Numbered from the stretch's first letter, positions 11,056 to 21,610 are shown. The stretch: DNA of 64,000 nt from Sorex araneus (GCF_027595985.1 NC_073304.1:49889137-49953136), one strand, 5' to 3'. Program-made: numbers and translations. Notes: a model not told the origin generated them from the sequence alone.

Positions 11056-11170
11056 ACAGGTCCCGTTGTGCTCAGTGGTAGAGTGCCTGCCTTCCAGGCA
11101 TGAGGCCATGAGTTCAATGAGTGCATTCTCTGTAGTACTGTTTGTGATTCTGGCACTATAAAAAAGTGTA
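11056..11170 (+). repeat. tRNA-derived SINE of ID-like type (old)
   Basis: GTGCTCAGTGGTAGAGTGCC followed by TGCCTTCCAGGCATGAGGCC and GAGTTCAATGAG has the A-box and B-box layout of a tRNA-derived SINE. The head differs from SOR. It contains no mature tRNA fold. Confidence 0.5.
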
Positions 11171-11368
11171 GATCTTGACTGCACCACAATCATATGCCAA
11201 CTAGAATTCTGTGTCAGTACCAGAACAGAGTGAATCTGACCTCTGGTTATGGGACAGTAACAACAGGGAAGACAAGGAAAGTTTTTAGTCTCATATGGGG
11301 CATATCTCAGCATAGCAATTCTAACCCATGGCTTCCTTTTCAGAATTCAGTTATTTCTATTTTTTCAG

Positions 11369-11600
11369 CCTAATGATAGCTCTAGCATAGAGGGTAGGGC
11401 ATTTGCCTTGCATGTAGCCGATCCAGGTTCGATTCATCTGTCTCTCTTGGAGAGACTGGCAAGCTACCCATGGTGCATTCGATATGCCAAAAACAGTAAC
11501 AAGTCTCACAGTGGAGACATGACTGGTGCCCGCTTGTGCAAATCGATGAACAGTGGGACAACAGTGCTACAGTGCTACAGTGCTACAGTGCTAGCTCTGT
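11369..11600 (+). repeat. SOR-B SINE
   Basis: The tRNA-like head (AGGGTAGGGCATTTGCCTTG, CCAGGTTCGATTC) runs into the SOR-B body (CTCTTGGAGAGACTGGCAAG, ATATGCCAAAAACAGTAACA, CAAATCGATGAACAGTGGGA). It ends in an expanded GTGCTACA tandem repeat (about 11565-11592). Confidence 0.9.
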
Positions 11601-12227
11601 AGAGCATCCACTAGACAGTTATCTCTCCAAGTACCTCAATACAGCAAAGAAGTCTCATATCTAAATGTCTACATATTACGTTTATCTTCATAAGAAAGCT
11701 GAGAGGACACCTATGTCAAGCAGTTAGAATACTTGCTCCTGAACACTCACTACAGGCTCACATGGCAGAGGATTTTATAGACACGCCAAAAAAAGTTTAT
11801 AAAAATGTCAGCTTCAGTAGGGTGTATGATAGGAAAAGGGCTGTGGAAAAGGCCTTTGACTATCAGAGTTCAACCCCCCCAGAAATTTATACTGGACACT
11901 CCAAGGACAGGATACATTGAGAAATATACATATGTATTACAGAGACTAGAAAACTAAATACATCAAAGTTCCACAGTCACAGCATCGTAAAGCTTAAAAG
12001 TTTTTGTTGGTTAAAAATTACATTTTAAAAATATTGAGGATACGTTAATAGTGTATTAAGGTTAGTCTGGGTGGATGTGGCAGGAAAAATAAGAAGGGAA
12101 AACATCTTTTTTTCAGAACTCTAAAAATAACGGCACAGCAGACTATATTGAGCATTATTGTTGAACATGACCAAGTAATTATATATCTCAAATACACTTA
12201 CCATACAAGTATAGTAATCACCTGTAT
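11601..12227. other. Intergenic, no gene or young repeat seen
   Basis: A/T-rich sequence with nothing recognised. A short plus-strand SINE-like trace (ATGTCAAGCAGTTAGAATACTTGCTC) may exist near 11715. Confidence 0.4.
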
Positions 12228-12350
12228 CACCTGTCGTCCCGTTGCTCATCGATTTGCTTGAGCAGGCGCCAGTAATGTCTCCATTTGTCTCTGTTCCATG
12301 CTAGTGTAGCCCAATGGCGTCTGCTTGCTCCAGGAACATGAAAAGCATCA
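12228..12350 (-). repeat. SOR-B SINE fragment, variant with different tail
   Basis: CCGTTGCTCATCGATTTGCT and GGCGCCAGTAATGTCTCCAT match inverted SOR-B. It then switches to CTAGTGTAGCCCAATGGCG, which also occurs at about 40772-40786, so the switch is a subfamily trait and not random loss. Confidence 0.75.
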
Positions 12351-12579
12351 AGTATAGTAATTACAAGTATGGTAATACTAAAATAAATATCAAAGTTGAT
12401 TCTCTGTTTAGTGTACCTTCCTAGAAATACTTTAAAACTACTTTTTAAATAGCTATGGGTAAAATGTGTTCCAAAAGTATATTTTACAGCAAAATTAAGA
12501 GTATTTTTTATTAGTTTGATACAATTTGCAGAATTTTTTTATTATGAATATTTCATCTTTTCCTTTCTTCTCTCTTCAG

Positions 12580-12832
12580 GAAAATGATCAAGTTTCCCCT
12601 TTTGTTTTCAGGAAAGATGTGGCAGATAGAAAGCAACAGTGACTTGAGAGTCTCCATGTCCTTTGTTCCCAAATCTGCAACTCTTGGTGATTTAAAGAAT
12701 TCACTTACAGACAAGGACTCAATATCCACTCCCACTCCAATAATTAAAAGATTTCTTGAAGGCCGAGAGAAAACAGATACTGAAGAAACAGGGAGAATTA
12801 GGTGCAGGAAAAGGCTCAGAAGAGAAAATTAA
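12580..12832 (+). other. Open frame preceded by splice-acceptor-like sequence; product unknown
   Basis: An 82-codon frame starts at ATG 12584. A pyrimidine tract ending CTCTCTTCAG abuts it at 12579, and a second acceptor-like TTTTGTTTTCAG ends at about 12611. The translation is hydrophilic. It has a Ser/Thr-Pro cluster (STPTP, about residues 48-52) and a basic C-terminus (RCRKRLRREN), and ends at TAA 12830-12832. It overlaps no repeat I recognise. It could be a terminal exon or fossil exon of an unidentified gene, or chance. I cannot name a family. Confidence 0.3.
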
Positions 12833-13206
12833 CATCATCCTGGGAGAACAACACAACAACACACAATAAAACAATACATGACAACACAATACAATGGTTT
12901 TGAAATTGAGCAAATTTCTTGTAATTTCTCGCATTAGGTCTGTGCTCTGGGAGTTCTGAAATAAGAAAACAAAGCAAAGTTCAGAACCTTTTCATGAGTT
13001 TCTCTTTTAAGCATAAAGAGCAAACAGATTGCTCTAGACAGGAACCTCTGACTTATTGGGTCTTCCCTGGACTCTGTGTTGGTGGGTGCATGCATAAGTT
13101 AGCCAGGACGACTGGCCATGCTAGAGAGCAAATGAGAAGGAAGCTCTGAAGCCAAGGGGTCGGAAAAGCTGAATCAGGTGGCTATAGACATTTTCAAGAA
13201 GTATAG
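12833..13206. other. Intergenic, no gene seen
   Basis: Contains a short CAACACAA-type simple repeat (about 12848-12895). Otherwise nothing recognised. Confidence 0.5.
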
Positions 13207-13210
13207 GGTA

Positions 13211-14210
13211 TGTGGGTAATTGTGTAATCTCCAGGCGGCTGGGATTCCCATGGCTCTCTCTCGCCGCCTGCGGTTCGGTGGTCTCGGGCCACTTTCCCAC
13301 CCCGGCTGGACGATGCCATGGGCAGACAAGGAGGAAACAAGGGCCAGGCTGGCTGGTGACCAGTTGCCATTTATTCCGTTCTCCCCACGCACCTGTTCCA
13401 GTCTCGGTAAGCTCCTCCTTCTAGTCTCATTGTCTCACACTGCCCCTCATTGTCGTCTCCTCCTGTCTCTCCCGCTCATCTCTCTGTGCTCCATCTTACA
13501 GCCTGGTCTCTCTCTAGTCTCAACTCCCCGCATTGGGGGTAGCCACCACATCCCATCAGGTAGCACAATTAACATATGAAAGCCCTTCTTCCACTCAAAG
13601 GCAAAATACCAGTTAGGGGTGTTTCTCCTCAGGCCAGATTAATCTTTCCCAACCCTAGCAGCATCCTAATCTAGATGTTACTTTTTGAATAATGACAGAA
13701 TTTGTCCATGACCATGCTCTTAACTTAGAGTTAAGTATTATGACACTTTGGCCTGACCCATTTCGATGCCAGGGTACCTCACAGCTCACAGTACCTCACA
13801 ATACCTTACAAAGTGCCCTGGGTCCATTGGGTCTCTCGTTGGGACCCTGCTTTTGGTGTGCTAGGAAGTAAGGGCAACTGAGGCTTAAATCGAGAGAACA
13901 GATGCCCAGGAGTGAATATCATTACAGAGTCAATTAACTCCCAAGTTACAAAAGCATAGCAGCTGTCTTCCTGTGTCTATACAAAAAACACATTGCTCTG
14001 AATTAACTATGCAAAGGACTTAAGGAGAAGAGATAAGCAATATTTACAAGTTAACAGTCTGATTAGGAGATAAAGGTGATTGACTAGTTGGGGGAGCAGA
14101 GCACAAAGAAAGGTTACAAAAAACAGAACTGGGAGCACTGTGATGGGAGTAACCCAATAAACCTAAGCTCTCTATGACAAGGCAGAAAGGAAAACCAATG
14201 TTACCCTACA
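13211..14210 (-). mobile_element. Solo LTR, family A (about 1 kb)
   Basis: On the minus strand the element starts TGTAGGGTAAC at 14210 and ends CACA at 13211, the TG...CA ends of a retroviral LTR. A 4-bp duplication GGTA flanks it (13207-13210 and 14211-14214), typical of class I endogenous retroviruses. The minus strand has AATAAA at 13375-13370, about 160 bp before the 3' end. A homologous copy at 28.1-31.07 kb shares GGCTCTCTCTCGCCGCCTG, GACAGAATTTGTCNAT, CCTGGGTCCAT and TCGTTGGGAC. No gag, pol or env sequence adjoins it, so it is a solo LTR. Confidence 0.85.
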
Positions 14211-14612
14211 GGTATGACCAGACAAAGTCCAGAAAACACACTTTGTGTATCCAGAAAGGCAAAATAAAATGTAATCAACTAAGGAATATTTCAGCAAACT
14301 GAGGACTTGTCTTCTTAAAAGAACAGTTCTCAACCAGTATTTTTGACTTTGCTCCATATGTGATTTTACTATAAAGTGGTCCCTGAACCACCCAACCACT
14401 GACCACCTAACTTGACTGTTCACTGACTAAAATGTAAGTCAGTTATTAGTGGATTAATCACTAATTAATCTATCTAATTACGCCGAAATTGATGGAGAAT
14501 CAGAAATGTGAACAGTGAGAAGTAGTAGGGGAGAGAAATGTGTAGAGTTAGAAATAATAATAAGCATCTAACAAAGGGGGGCATCATTTGAGTTTCTGAA
14601 TCCCCACACTTT
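14211..14612. other. Intergenic, no gene seen
   Basis: Nothing recognised apart from short A/T-rich direct repeats near 14440-14480 (TTAGTGGATTAATCACTAATTAATC type). Confidence 0.45.
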
Positions 14613-15150
14613 ATCTTACATTTTGTGTGTTATGTGTTGAGTACTGGGTTGTGTGTTTTATTTTGTGTCTTGTATTTTGTGTGCTATGTGTTTTGTGTCA
14701 TGTGGTGTTTTTTGTTGTGTGGTTTTTGTGTGTGTTGAATGCTGTTTGTTGTTTGTTGTTTGTATTGTGTTCTGGTGTTGTTGTATGTGTTTTTTGGTAT
14801 TGTTTTTGTGTGTGTTTCGTGTGTCACGTATTGTATGTATGTGCTTTGTATATTGTGTTTTGCATGTGCTATGTTGTATGTTTTATGTTGTATATTGTTT
14901 GTATTTTGTGTTTTGTGTCATGTGTAGTGTTTTGGTGTGTTGTTTTTGTGTTGTTTTATTGTGTGCTGCTGTGGTTTGTGTGTTGTGTACTATTGTGTGT
15001 GTTTGCTGTTTTCTGGTGTGCATTGTGTGCTATGCATTATGTGTTTTGTGTGTTGTGTTGTATGTGTTGTGTGCTGTTTTATGTGTTGTGTATTTGTTGT
15101 GTTATTACATGGTCGTGTTGTATGTGTGTGTATGTTGTATTTCTTTCTTT
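14613..15150 (+). repeat. Degenerate GT-rich low-complexity array
   Basis: About 540 bp built from TGTGTTTTGTGTG, TTGTTGTGTG and TGTGCTATG variants, with very few A or C on this strand. All three plus frames stay open for long stretches and translate to Cys/Val/Phe/Leu-rich strings. This follows from the lack of A-containing stop codons and is not a gene. It is probably an old (TG)n/(TTTG)n expansion. Confidence 0.9.
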
Positions 15151-15654
15151 CCATATTCCTCTTCCTCTTTTCTTTCAGTTTGTTTTTGGGTCATTACAAA
15201 GCATGTACTACAAATTCTTGAACTATCTCTCCAGCCTTGGCTCATATTTTGAGAGCATATAAGGTCAGCATTTTATCTAGCTGTGGCAACTTCCAAGTAA
15301 GCATGTTCTTCAAGATCTCTTCATGTAATGGTCCCCTGCACACTGTCAGTTATGACCTCTCAAAATTAAACAAAATTCCATCCCCCAAAAGCTCTTCTTG
15401 CTTAATATTGAGATTCAGTTTTTCCTTCATTTATATGTGGATAATAGTTGGTTTACAGCTTATCTGATTATTCATACTAGTTCATGCTGACCCAGTGAAA
15501 AATTTCCACTCATATTTAAACATATTAATTAGATTGTTTTTCATAATAAAATGTGGACCAATCTATAAGATAATAACGTCATCTAGAAAATAAGCATAAT
15601 GATAGTGTCTATCTCACTAAACTGTTGCAAGAATCAAAATGAAGTAAAGGACCA
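15151..15654. other. Intergenic, no gene seen
   Basis: Unassigned. A short SINE-like trace ends at about 15235 (CAAATTCTTGAACTATCTCTCCAGCC). Confidence 0.4.
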
Positions 15655-15855
15655 AAAATGCACAGGAGACTGAAATCTCCAAGCTCCCTTGGAGTGGGAC
15701 TGGGCTTCCTCCAGCTCCCAAGTTTTCCAGTAGCTTGGCAGTCACACCTATAAACTGCCCCTGGCGCCATACAATCTCATCAACAGCCAAGAAGAGAGTG
15801 ACATAGACCTCATCCATGAGTGAATCTGCTGTATAATCATATTTTAAAATCAAAA
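15655..15855 (-). repeat. Composite-repeat fragment (same family as 17.9, 48.0 and 49.0 kb)
   Basis: The reverse complement contains CCAAGCTACTGGAAAA-like sequence, a GTGTGACTGCCAAGCTACTG core and GCCATTGATG-like sequence seen in plus orientation at 17.94-18.0, 47.97-48.04 and 49.03-49.11 kb. It is a partial copy of about 200 bp. Confidence 0.7.
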
Positions 15856-15989
15856 TTCCCGGAGCGATCCATCATACTCTAGCCCACTGATGTACCAAAA
15901 GTAGCACGCATTTGTTTGGGTTTAACATACTGGTTTGTAATCTCTATACAAGGGCTTAGATGGCTCCAGGAAGAAATACAACAATCTTC

Positions 15990-16105
15990 ACACACTTTTC
16001 TCTTATGATGGTAAGAAGGTGCATGGTGGTGGGATTGGTGTTTGAATATTAAATGTAACTAATAATTGTGAACAACTTTATAAAAGTAAAATAAAAAACA
16101 AAAAT
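15990..16105 (+). repeat. A-tailed retroposon end
   Basis: GGTGGGATTGGTGTTTGAAT, TAATTGTGAACAACTTTATA and an AAAATAAAAAA tail recur at about 55225-55295. It looks like an L1-related or other LINE 3' tail that differs from the main L1 ends. Confidence 0.5.
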
Positions 16106-16191
16106 GGACAGGAGTTATGTGATTTGGGGCAGTGCAGGGTTACATGCAAGCTCCAGAGACTGGGGTACTAGACCAGCAAAAGGAGGGAGTA

Positions 16192-16665
16192 TGTTGCGTG
16201 AATATTCATGCAATCAGAGGCGCTGAGACAAGGAACGCGGAAGAAATGTATGTCATGGAGGGTCCAGGTTCTCTCTGACTCTGTGACTAAAGTAGAGAGC
16301 CCTGAAGTCTCCTTCTATTACCATTCTATAATTCATAGGGCTCAATACAGTGAGGTCATCAACAAAGGAGTTACAAGAAGATCATGCAAAGTTCTTCTGC
16401 ATACTGAAAACAAACACTGTAGGATCTGCATACTGACTACAAACAGGTTAAGAAGAACCAGGGATCTGTGAGAAAAAGGAAGACTGACAGTTTCGATATA
16501 ATTTAGAAAATTATTTACTAAGGCAGCCCAAAGAAGATGTTCAACCTCATCCAAACCAGTCAGGACACACGAGAAATCTTGCCCATTTTCATGGGTCCCT
16601 ATGTTCCTGCCTTGTGTGGAGCAGTTTACATGGGCTCATCCTGGTAGCTCAGTCCAGCCCCAACA
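16192..16665 (-). mobile_element. Solo LTR, family B, copy 1
   Basis: On the minus strand it begins TGTTGGGGCTGGACTGAGCT at 16665 and ends CGCAACA at 16192, with inverted TGTTG/CAACA termini. The flanks GGAGTA (16186-16191) and AGAGTA (16666-16671) match at five of six bases. It aligns to the copy at 23108-24809 at both ends (GGAGGCGCTGAGA, AGGAACG, GTTTACNTGGGCT). It lacks the internal tandem block of the second copy. Confidence 0.82.
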
Positions 16666-16870
16666 AGAGTAGTTCTCACATACCGATTTGACCGATCACA
16701 CTGGAAAGCACACTGAGGGAAAATGAAAGTTTAACACCAAACTATAAAGGGTTAGAATTGAGAATGTTAGTAATGAAGATAGCTGTTACAGGAATTTATC
16801 TGCTTTGTCATGGTTTCCTTTTATCTTTTCAATTTCATTCAAGCTTCTTTAGAAAAGAATGGAAATTTGG
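16666..16870. other. Unassigned
   Basis: Short stretch between the LTR and the next SINE with nothing recognised. Confidence 0.4.
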
Positions 16871-17046
16871 GGGGGCTGGAGCAATAGTACAGCGGGTAGA
16901 GCGTTTGCCTTGCATGCGGCCGACCCAGGTTTGATCCCCAGCATCCCATATGGTCCCCTGGGCACCGCCAGGAGTAATTCCTGAGTACAAAGCCAGGAGG
17001 AACCCCTGTGCATCACCAGGTGTGACTCAAAAAGGAAAAAAAAAAA
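16871..17046 (+). repeat. SOR-A SINE
   Basis: Plus-strand copy: GGGGGCTGGAGCAATAGTAC, GCGGCCGACCCAGGTTTGAT, CATCCCATATGGTCCCC, AGGTGTGACTCAAAAAGG and an A tail. AATGGAA-like sequence on both sides is a probable, imperfect target-site duplication. Confidence 0.93.
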
Positions 17047-17204
17047 GCAAATGGAATTTTTTTTGTGGGGAAAGGCATACTTGGAAGGGTTCCCCAAATG
17101 GCCCCAGTATGGCTCTTGGGAGACCATGGGGAAATGGGATAGGAATCCAAGCTCTCTCTGAAAAGCTTGCACTCTCGCCCTTTGAGCCAATTTTCTGGAC
17201 TGGG

Positions 17205-17650
17205 TCTTGTTTTTTCTTTATCCTTTTTTATTTTTGTGCCATACCCTGCCGTGTTTAGGGGACACCCCTGGTGGGGATTGGACTGGGGCCAGCTGCATGC
17301 AAGGCAGCATGTCTTAACCAACCTCTGTACTATCTCTCTCTGGCCCAGAGTTTTGTTTTTTCAACTAATTCAGTCATCTAATGTTTTTTTTTTTTCTATT
17401 TTTTTTTCTGCTGTAGTAGGGAGGGAATCCAGAGACTCACATTGTAAAATCATAGGCTTCACTGCTGAGACACATCTCAAGACTTTCTTCTATACCTTTA
17501 GATTTGAAAATTTAATTTATTTATATCTAGAATAATTATTGATAAGAATTCATTTATACCACTTATTGTTTTCTACTTTGTATCTTTCATAATGGTGACT
17601 TTTCTAAGTCCTATGCTTGGATTTCCTTCTCTTTATATTTTGTGAATCTA
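17205..17650 (-). repeat. Old SINE relic (17205-17348) plus unassigned A/T-rich sequence
   Basis: GGGCCAGCTGCATGCAAGGC and TGTACTATCTCTCTCTGGCC mark a diverged reverse SINE. Bases 17349-17650 are A/T-rich with nothing recognised. Confidence 0.6.
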
Positions 17651-18285
17651 CTATCACTATCATCCTGTTGATTTGCTTGAGCAGGCCCAGTAATGTCTCC
17701 ATTTGTCCTAGCCCTGAGATTTTAGCAGCCTCTCTTTACTTGTCCTTCCCAACAGTGCCACATTAGAAGCATTACAGGCTTTTTCAGAGTCAGGTGAATG
17801 AGACCCATCATTGTTACTGTATTTGGCATATGAATATGTCATGGGGAGCTTGCCAGGCTCTCCCATGAGGGCAGGAAGCTCTCGGTAGCTTACCAGGTTC
17901 TCCGAGAGGGAGCTTGGTTTTATAGTCTCTGGATGTTGACTGTTGATGGGATTAAACGGTTCTGAGGCAGTTTGTGGGTAGGACTGCCTAGCTACTGGAA
18001 AATGGGGGATCTGGGTGGGAGAGGCCCAGTCCCAATCCGAGCAGGCTTGGAGATTTCAGCCCTGGGTCCCGCACACCTGGGTTCCTCTGCCGGTTCCTTT
18101 ATGTGTGAGGCTTGCCCAAGCATGTGGAGAGGGGTCTTGAGCATGGCTGTGGCTGGGTTCTGGAGGTCTTCGTGTGCCAGGGCTCTGCTCAGGGCGGGGA
18201 GGGAGAGTCAACCCACCCCCTCTGAGGGGCCGAGGTGAAGGCAGCCAGGAGTGGGGGCAAGAGACTCTGTGGTTACTATGAGGCC
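17650..18285 (+). repeat. Composite repeat: inverted SOR-B joined to a G+C-rich unknown sequence, copy 1
   Basis: 17650-17908 is a reverse SOR-B with an internal insertion (TTGATTTGCTTGAGCAGG, TTGCCAGGCTCTCC, GGTTCTCCGAGAGGG). It runs directly into about 370 bp of unknown sequence (GGTTTTATAGTCTCTGGATG, GACTGCCTAGCTACTGGAAA, GAGGCCCAGTCC, GAGCATGGCTGTGGCTGGGT). The same join recurs at 48.83-49.37 kb, so this is a repeat family and not a chance neighbour pair. The open frame at 17972-18238 is a by-product. Confidence 0.75.
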
Positions 18286-18302
18286 TAACATAAATCTTTT
18301 GC

Positions 18303-18575
18303 TTTGGGAGGCCAGGGGTGATACACTGGCTGTACTCAGGGCTTACTCTTGGCTCTGCATTTAGGGATCACTCCTGTAACTCCTGGCAGGCTAAAGGGGA
18401 CATATGGGGTGCTGGGAATCCAGCCGGGGTAGATCTCTTGCAAGGCAAAGGCTCTACTTGTCGTATTATTGGTCAAGTCCCCAACAATTATTTATTTTTT
18501 CAGTGCCAGGAATTGAACCGAGGACCTCACATAGGCAAGACAAGTGCTCTATAGCAGAGCTACATCCCTGGTCCT
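18303..18575 (-). repeat. Old SOR-like SINE and ID-like SINE relics
   Basis: 18303-18483 shows CAGGGCTTACTCTTGGCTCT and GGGGACATATGGGGTGCTGG in reverse SOR order. 18499-18575 shows GGAATTGAACCGAGGACCTC and CTCTATAGCAGAGCTACATC, a reverse B-box-to-A-box pair of another tRNA-derived SINE, as at 40.4 and 50.8 kb. Confidence 0.6.
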
Positions 18576-18609
18576 CTTACACAAAATTTTCTTGAGAAAA
18601 AAAAAATCA

Positions 18610-19075
18610 GGGGTCCTGAGACACTACGGAGTTAAGGTGCTTTGCTTACATCACTGCACCTTGTAAAACCTGGCACCATTACCAGGAGTCTCTCCTGAGC
18701 ACAGACTCCTTGATAATCCCTGAGTATCACAGTGGCTCAAAAATCCAAAAATCAGAGGGACTGGAGCTGTGACATAATGGGTAGAGTGCTTACCTTGCAT
18801 GCTGCTGACCCAGGTCTGATCTCCAATCTCCCATGTGGATCCCTGAGTACCACCAGGAGTATTTCATCAGTGCAGAGCCAGGAGTAACCTCTGTGCATTA
18901 TTGGGTGTGCCCGCCCCCACCCCCATGACCCCATCATCAAAAGAGAAAACATTTTTTATCACCATATGGTCCTTAGAGTACCTCTGGGTGTGGATCCTGT
19001 GCACCCTACCAGGGACAATCCCCAATACTGCTGGGTATGCTCCCTACATCCACCATTTAAGAAAAAAGAGAGAGA
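18610..19075 (+). repeat. Cluster of old SOR-like SINEs
   Basis: The best copy is 18753-18935 (GGGACTGGAGCTGTGACATA, GACCCAGGTCTGATCTCC, AGAGCCAGGAGTAACCTC). Poorer fragments flank it at 18610-18740 and 18960-19060. A short GAGA tract closes the cluster. Confidence 0.65.
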
Positions 19076-19600
19076 GAGAAATTTACATGTATTAGGGAAG
19101 TAACTATTTGTAAAGGTGTTTCCCTCTCCCATGCTATGAATGAGAAAGAAGACTCAACTCTTACCAATATGGAAGACACTGATTAATTCTTTATTATAAT
19201 CCTTGCTAAATAAGTCTTCCTTACTGTGCATTTCCTGGCCAGTTTCCCATAATTTATGCTCCCATCCTCTCACCCTAGCCAAAAATATGCCTTTTCCTTT
19301 GTGTAGTCCAAGATCATATATAAACTCTCAAGGTTTGGCTGCCTCTTTGAACCACATTTTTCTTTATGAACTCCTGTGTGTCTATGTACACAAATAAATC
19401 TATTTTTTCTCTTGTGAATACATCTTTTATCAGTTTGATTTGTAGTCCCAGTCACTGAATCTAGGACAATAGAGGAAGAGCTTTTCTCTTTTTTCCCCCC
19501 AAAAAGCAGCAGTTTTCTATCTCTCTGTTCTCCCACAGGGAAATGGGATTGCTTCCTCTTATGCCTACTCTAATATATCCTTCTGATTCCTTAAGAGTTT
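19076..19600. other. Intergenic, no gene seen
   Basis: Open frames at 19203-19397 (plus) and 19270-19536 (minus) have no recognisable product. No repeat recognised. Confidence 0.45.
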
Positions 19601-19745
19601 CTCAAAATACGGGGTACAGTGAAGACTGGGGTTGATCCCTGGTATCCCATATGTTCCCCTGGGAGTTATCCCTGAGCACAGAGCCAGGAGTAATCCCTGA
19701 GAATTGCTGGGTGTGCCCCACTGCCAAAAAATAAAAAAATAAAAA
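19600..19745 (+). repeat. SOR-like SINE, head missing
   Basis: CTGGTATCCCATATGTTCCC, GAGCACAGAGCCAGGAGTAA, GCTGGGTGTGCCCC and an A-rich tail. The 5' head is lost. 19746-19890 is unassigned. Confidence 0.75.
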
Positions 19746-19890
19746 CAAACCAAACAAAAATATCAGTTTCTTAAAATATCTCAATTCAGTGTTCTTCTTC
19801 TATAGTTCCATGAGCATTATGATCACTTGAGTACTTCCTTAACATCATCAGGTGTTGATTCAAAACTTACCCCCACAAAGTTTTTATATT

Positions 19891-20080
19891 GGTATCTTTG
19901 TTTTTATTTTTTGGGGCCCGTACTCAGCAGTGCTGGAGGGCTACTTCCAGCTGTGTGTTGGCGATAGGGGCAGGGATTTCTCTCAAGGATGCTCAGGGGA
20001 CCATGAGGTGCTATGAATTGATCTGGGGTCACTTGCATGCAAAGCATGTGTCAATTCATTGAGCTATCTCTCTAGCCCCA
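19891..20080 (-). repeat. Old SINE relic
   Basis: Reverse order landmarks: GGGGCCCGTACTCAGCAGTG, GCTCAGGGGACCATGAGGTG, TTGCATGCAAAGC and GAGCTATCTCTCTAGCCCC. Confidence 0.65.
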
Positions 20081-20106
20081 TCTTAATTTTTTTTGTATCT
20101 TTGATC

Positions 20107-20370
20107 TTTGATCTTTGGGGCTGGAGCGATAGCACAGTGGGTAGGGCATTTGCCTTGCACGCGGCTGACCCGGGTTTGATTCCTCCGTCCCTCTTGGAGA
20201 GCCCAGCAAGCTACCGAGAATACCCTGCCCACACGGCAGAGCCTGGTAAGCTATCCGTGGTGTATTCGATATGCCAAAAACAGTAACAAGTCTCACAATG
20301 GAGATGTTACTGGTGCCTGCTTGAGCAAATCAATGAACAACTGGATGACAGTGCTACAGTGCAGTGCTAC
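20107..20370 (+). repeat. SOR-B SINE, full length, with target-site duplication
   Basis: A good reference copy. Head GGGGCTGGAGCGATAGCACA, B box CCGGGTTTGATTCC, body GAGAGCCCAGCAAGCTACCG, TATTCGATATGCCAAAAACA and CTTGAGCAAATCAATGAAC, end GTGCTACAGTGCAGTGCTAC. The repeat TATCTTTGATC flanks it (20096-20106 and 20371-20381), and a further partial copy of the same motif lies before the head. Confidence 0.93.
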
Positions 20371-20534
20371 TATCTTTGATCAGTCTTTTTTGTCCTTTTA
20401 AAAAATGACAATTTCATAATTTTATGAATTATGGCTTAATTTCTATGCTTTCTATTATTTTAAGATAGTTTTATGTTTTGTATATAAGAGGTATAGACTA
20501 ATAATAATAAAGATAATGATGATGATAATAATAT

Positions 20535-20685
20535 AATTTGGGTGAGGGGGGCACACGCTGCGGTGCTCAGGACTGACTCCTGGCTCTGCTCTCAGGGATC
20601 TCTCCAGGCTGGGTTTGGGTGCTCATATAGGGTGCCGTGTGCAAGGAAACCGCTCTCTCTCTTCGGCCCCCTCAATCCAGGTTCT
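20535..20685 (-). repeat. Old SOR-like SINE
   Basis: GGTGCTCAGGACTGACTCCT, GGCTCTGCTCTCAGGGATC and GTGCAAGGAAACCGCTCTC in reverse order. A TAATAATAA/GATGAT simple tract lies just before it (20500-20535). Confidence 0.65.
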
Positions 20686-20689
20686 TGAC

Positions 20690-21265
20690 AAACAAAAAAA
20701 TGTTATAGGTTAGACAGGCAGCCCCAAATACTCCACAGAGTCAAGACTTTTGTCTCAAGTCATGGAGTCTTTGTTAGCTGGCCAGCGACTGCTCTCTCAA
20801 ACCCAGTCTAGATGAGAAAGGTAGCCCTGAGAGTAAAAAGCAAGGTTTTTTTAATATGGCAAAACCGTATCTTGGAATTTCACTAGGCAAGCAAGCAGAT
20901 TACAGAAGCAAGAAAGAATAGCAGCTAGTGAAGTATGCATCTTGACCCAAGCTGACTCAGTTATTGCATAATTACTGGAACCTTATCCTGAAAACAGGTG
21001 CTGCAAGTTTCTTTGTTCTGGAAACTGGGCACAGTAAATTCCCATTCTGCTTTGTGTTAATTTCCCCCTTGTGTTTTTCTGTCATTTTTCTGATTTTAAC
21101 ACAAACAAACAGTGCTATTATCTTGACCTTTTAGCAAGCAGAAATGTCAACTGGCCAGGGGTCTCACAATACTGTAGAATGATCTTTCAAACAAGGACAG
21201 GTTTCTATTGAGGAGAATCATGCTTCCTGTTATTGCTGTTTGTGTGTGAGACAGCTCACTAAATA
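20690..21265 (-). mobile_element. Possible LTR, unclassified
   Basis: About 560 bp of moderate complexity. AGTAAAAAGCAAGGTTTTTTT (about 20838) resembles a retroviral R region read backwards, and a left end TGTTATAGG is possible. I find no matching terminal repeat or duplication and no second copy here, so this may be plain unique sequence. Confidence 0.3.
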
Positions 21266-21284
21266 TTGTTAAGTGATCTAAAAC

Positions 21285-21610
21285 TCACAACTAGGTTTGG
21301 AGAGACAGTACAGCAAATGAGACCTTGCATGCAGACTACCTGGGTTCAGTCCAGTCACAGCACTGCTTATACACCAGGATGGGCTAAGAGACCAACCAAC
21401 CAAAAGCCAACAACACATCCCCTCTTCCCCCAAACTAAATGGAATACATTTTATTGTTCATTTTTGTTTTTTGAGTCACATTCAGTGGTGCTGGAAGCTA
21501 CTACCAGCTCTGTTCCTGGGGGTTACTCCCTGGGGTGAAGGCAGGGGGACTCTGTGCTGAGCATCCGTAAACAAAGCAGCACCCCGCTTGGAGCTCTCTC
21601 AGCCCCAGGC
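21285..21610. repeat. Two old SINE relics, opposite orientation
   Basis: 21285-21440 is plus (GACCTTGCATGCAGACTACC, TGGGTTCAGTCC). 21455-21610 is minus (TTTTTTGAGTCACATTCAGT, GTTCCTGGGGGTTACTCCC). Together they could form a hairpin. Confidence 0.55.

Noticed and set aside
11056-11170. A functional tRNA gene
   Set aside because: A-box- and B-box-like sequences are present, but the acceptor stem does not close and the context is that of a SINE. The same holds for the tRNA-like heads of all SOR copies.
14627-15262. Cysteine-rich 211-, 199- and 94-residue frames that might suggest a secreted or membrane protein
   Set aside because: All three frames are open at once because the GT-rich array almost lacks A. 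No homology, no start context and no splice structure.
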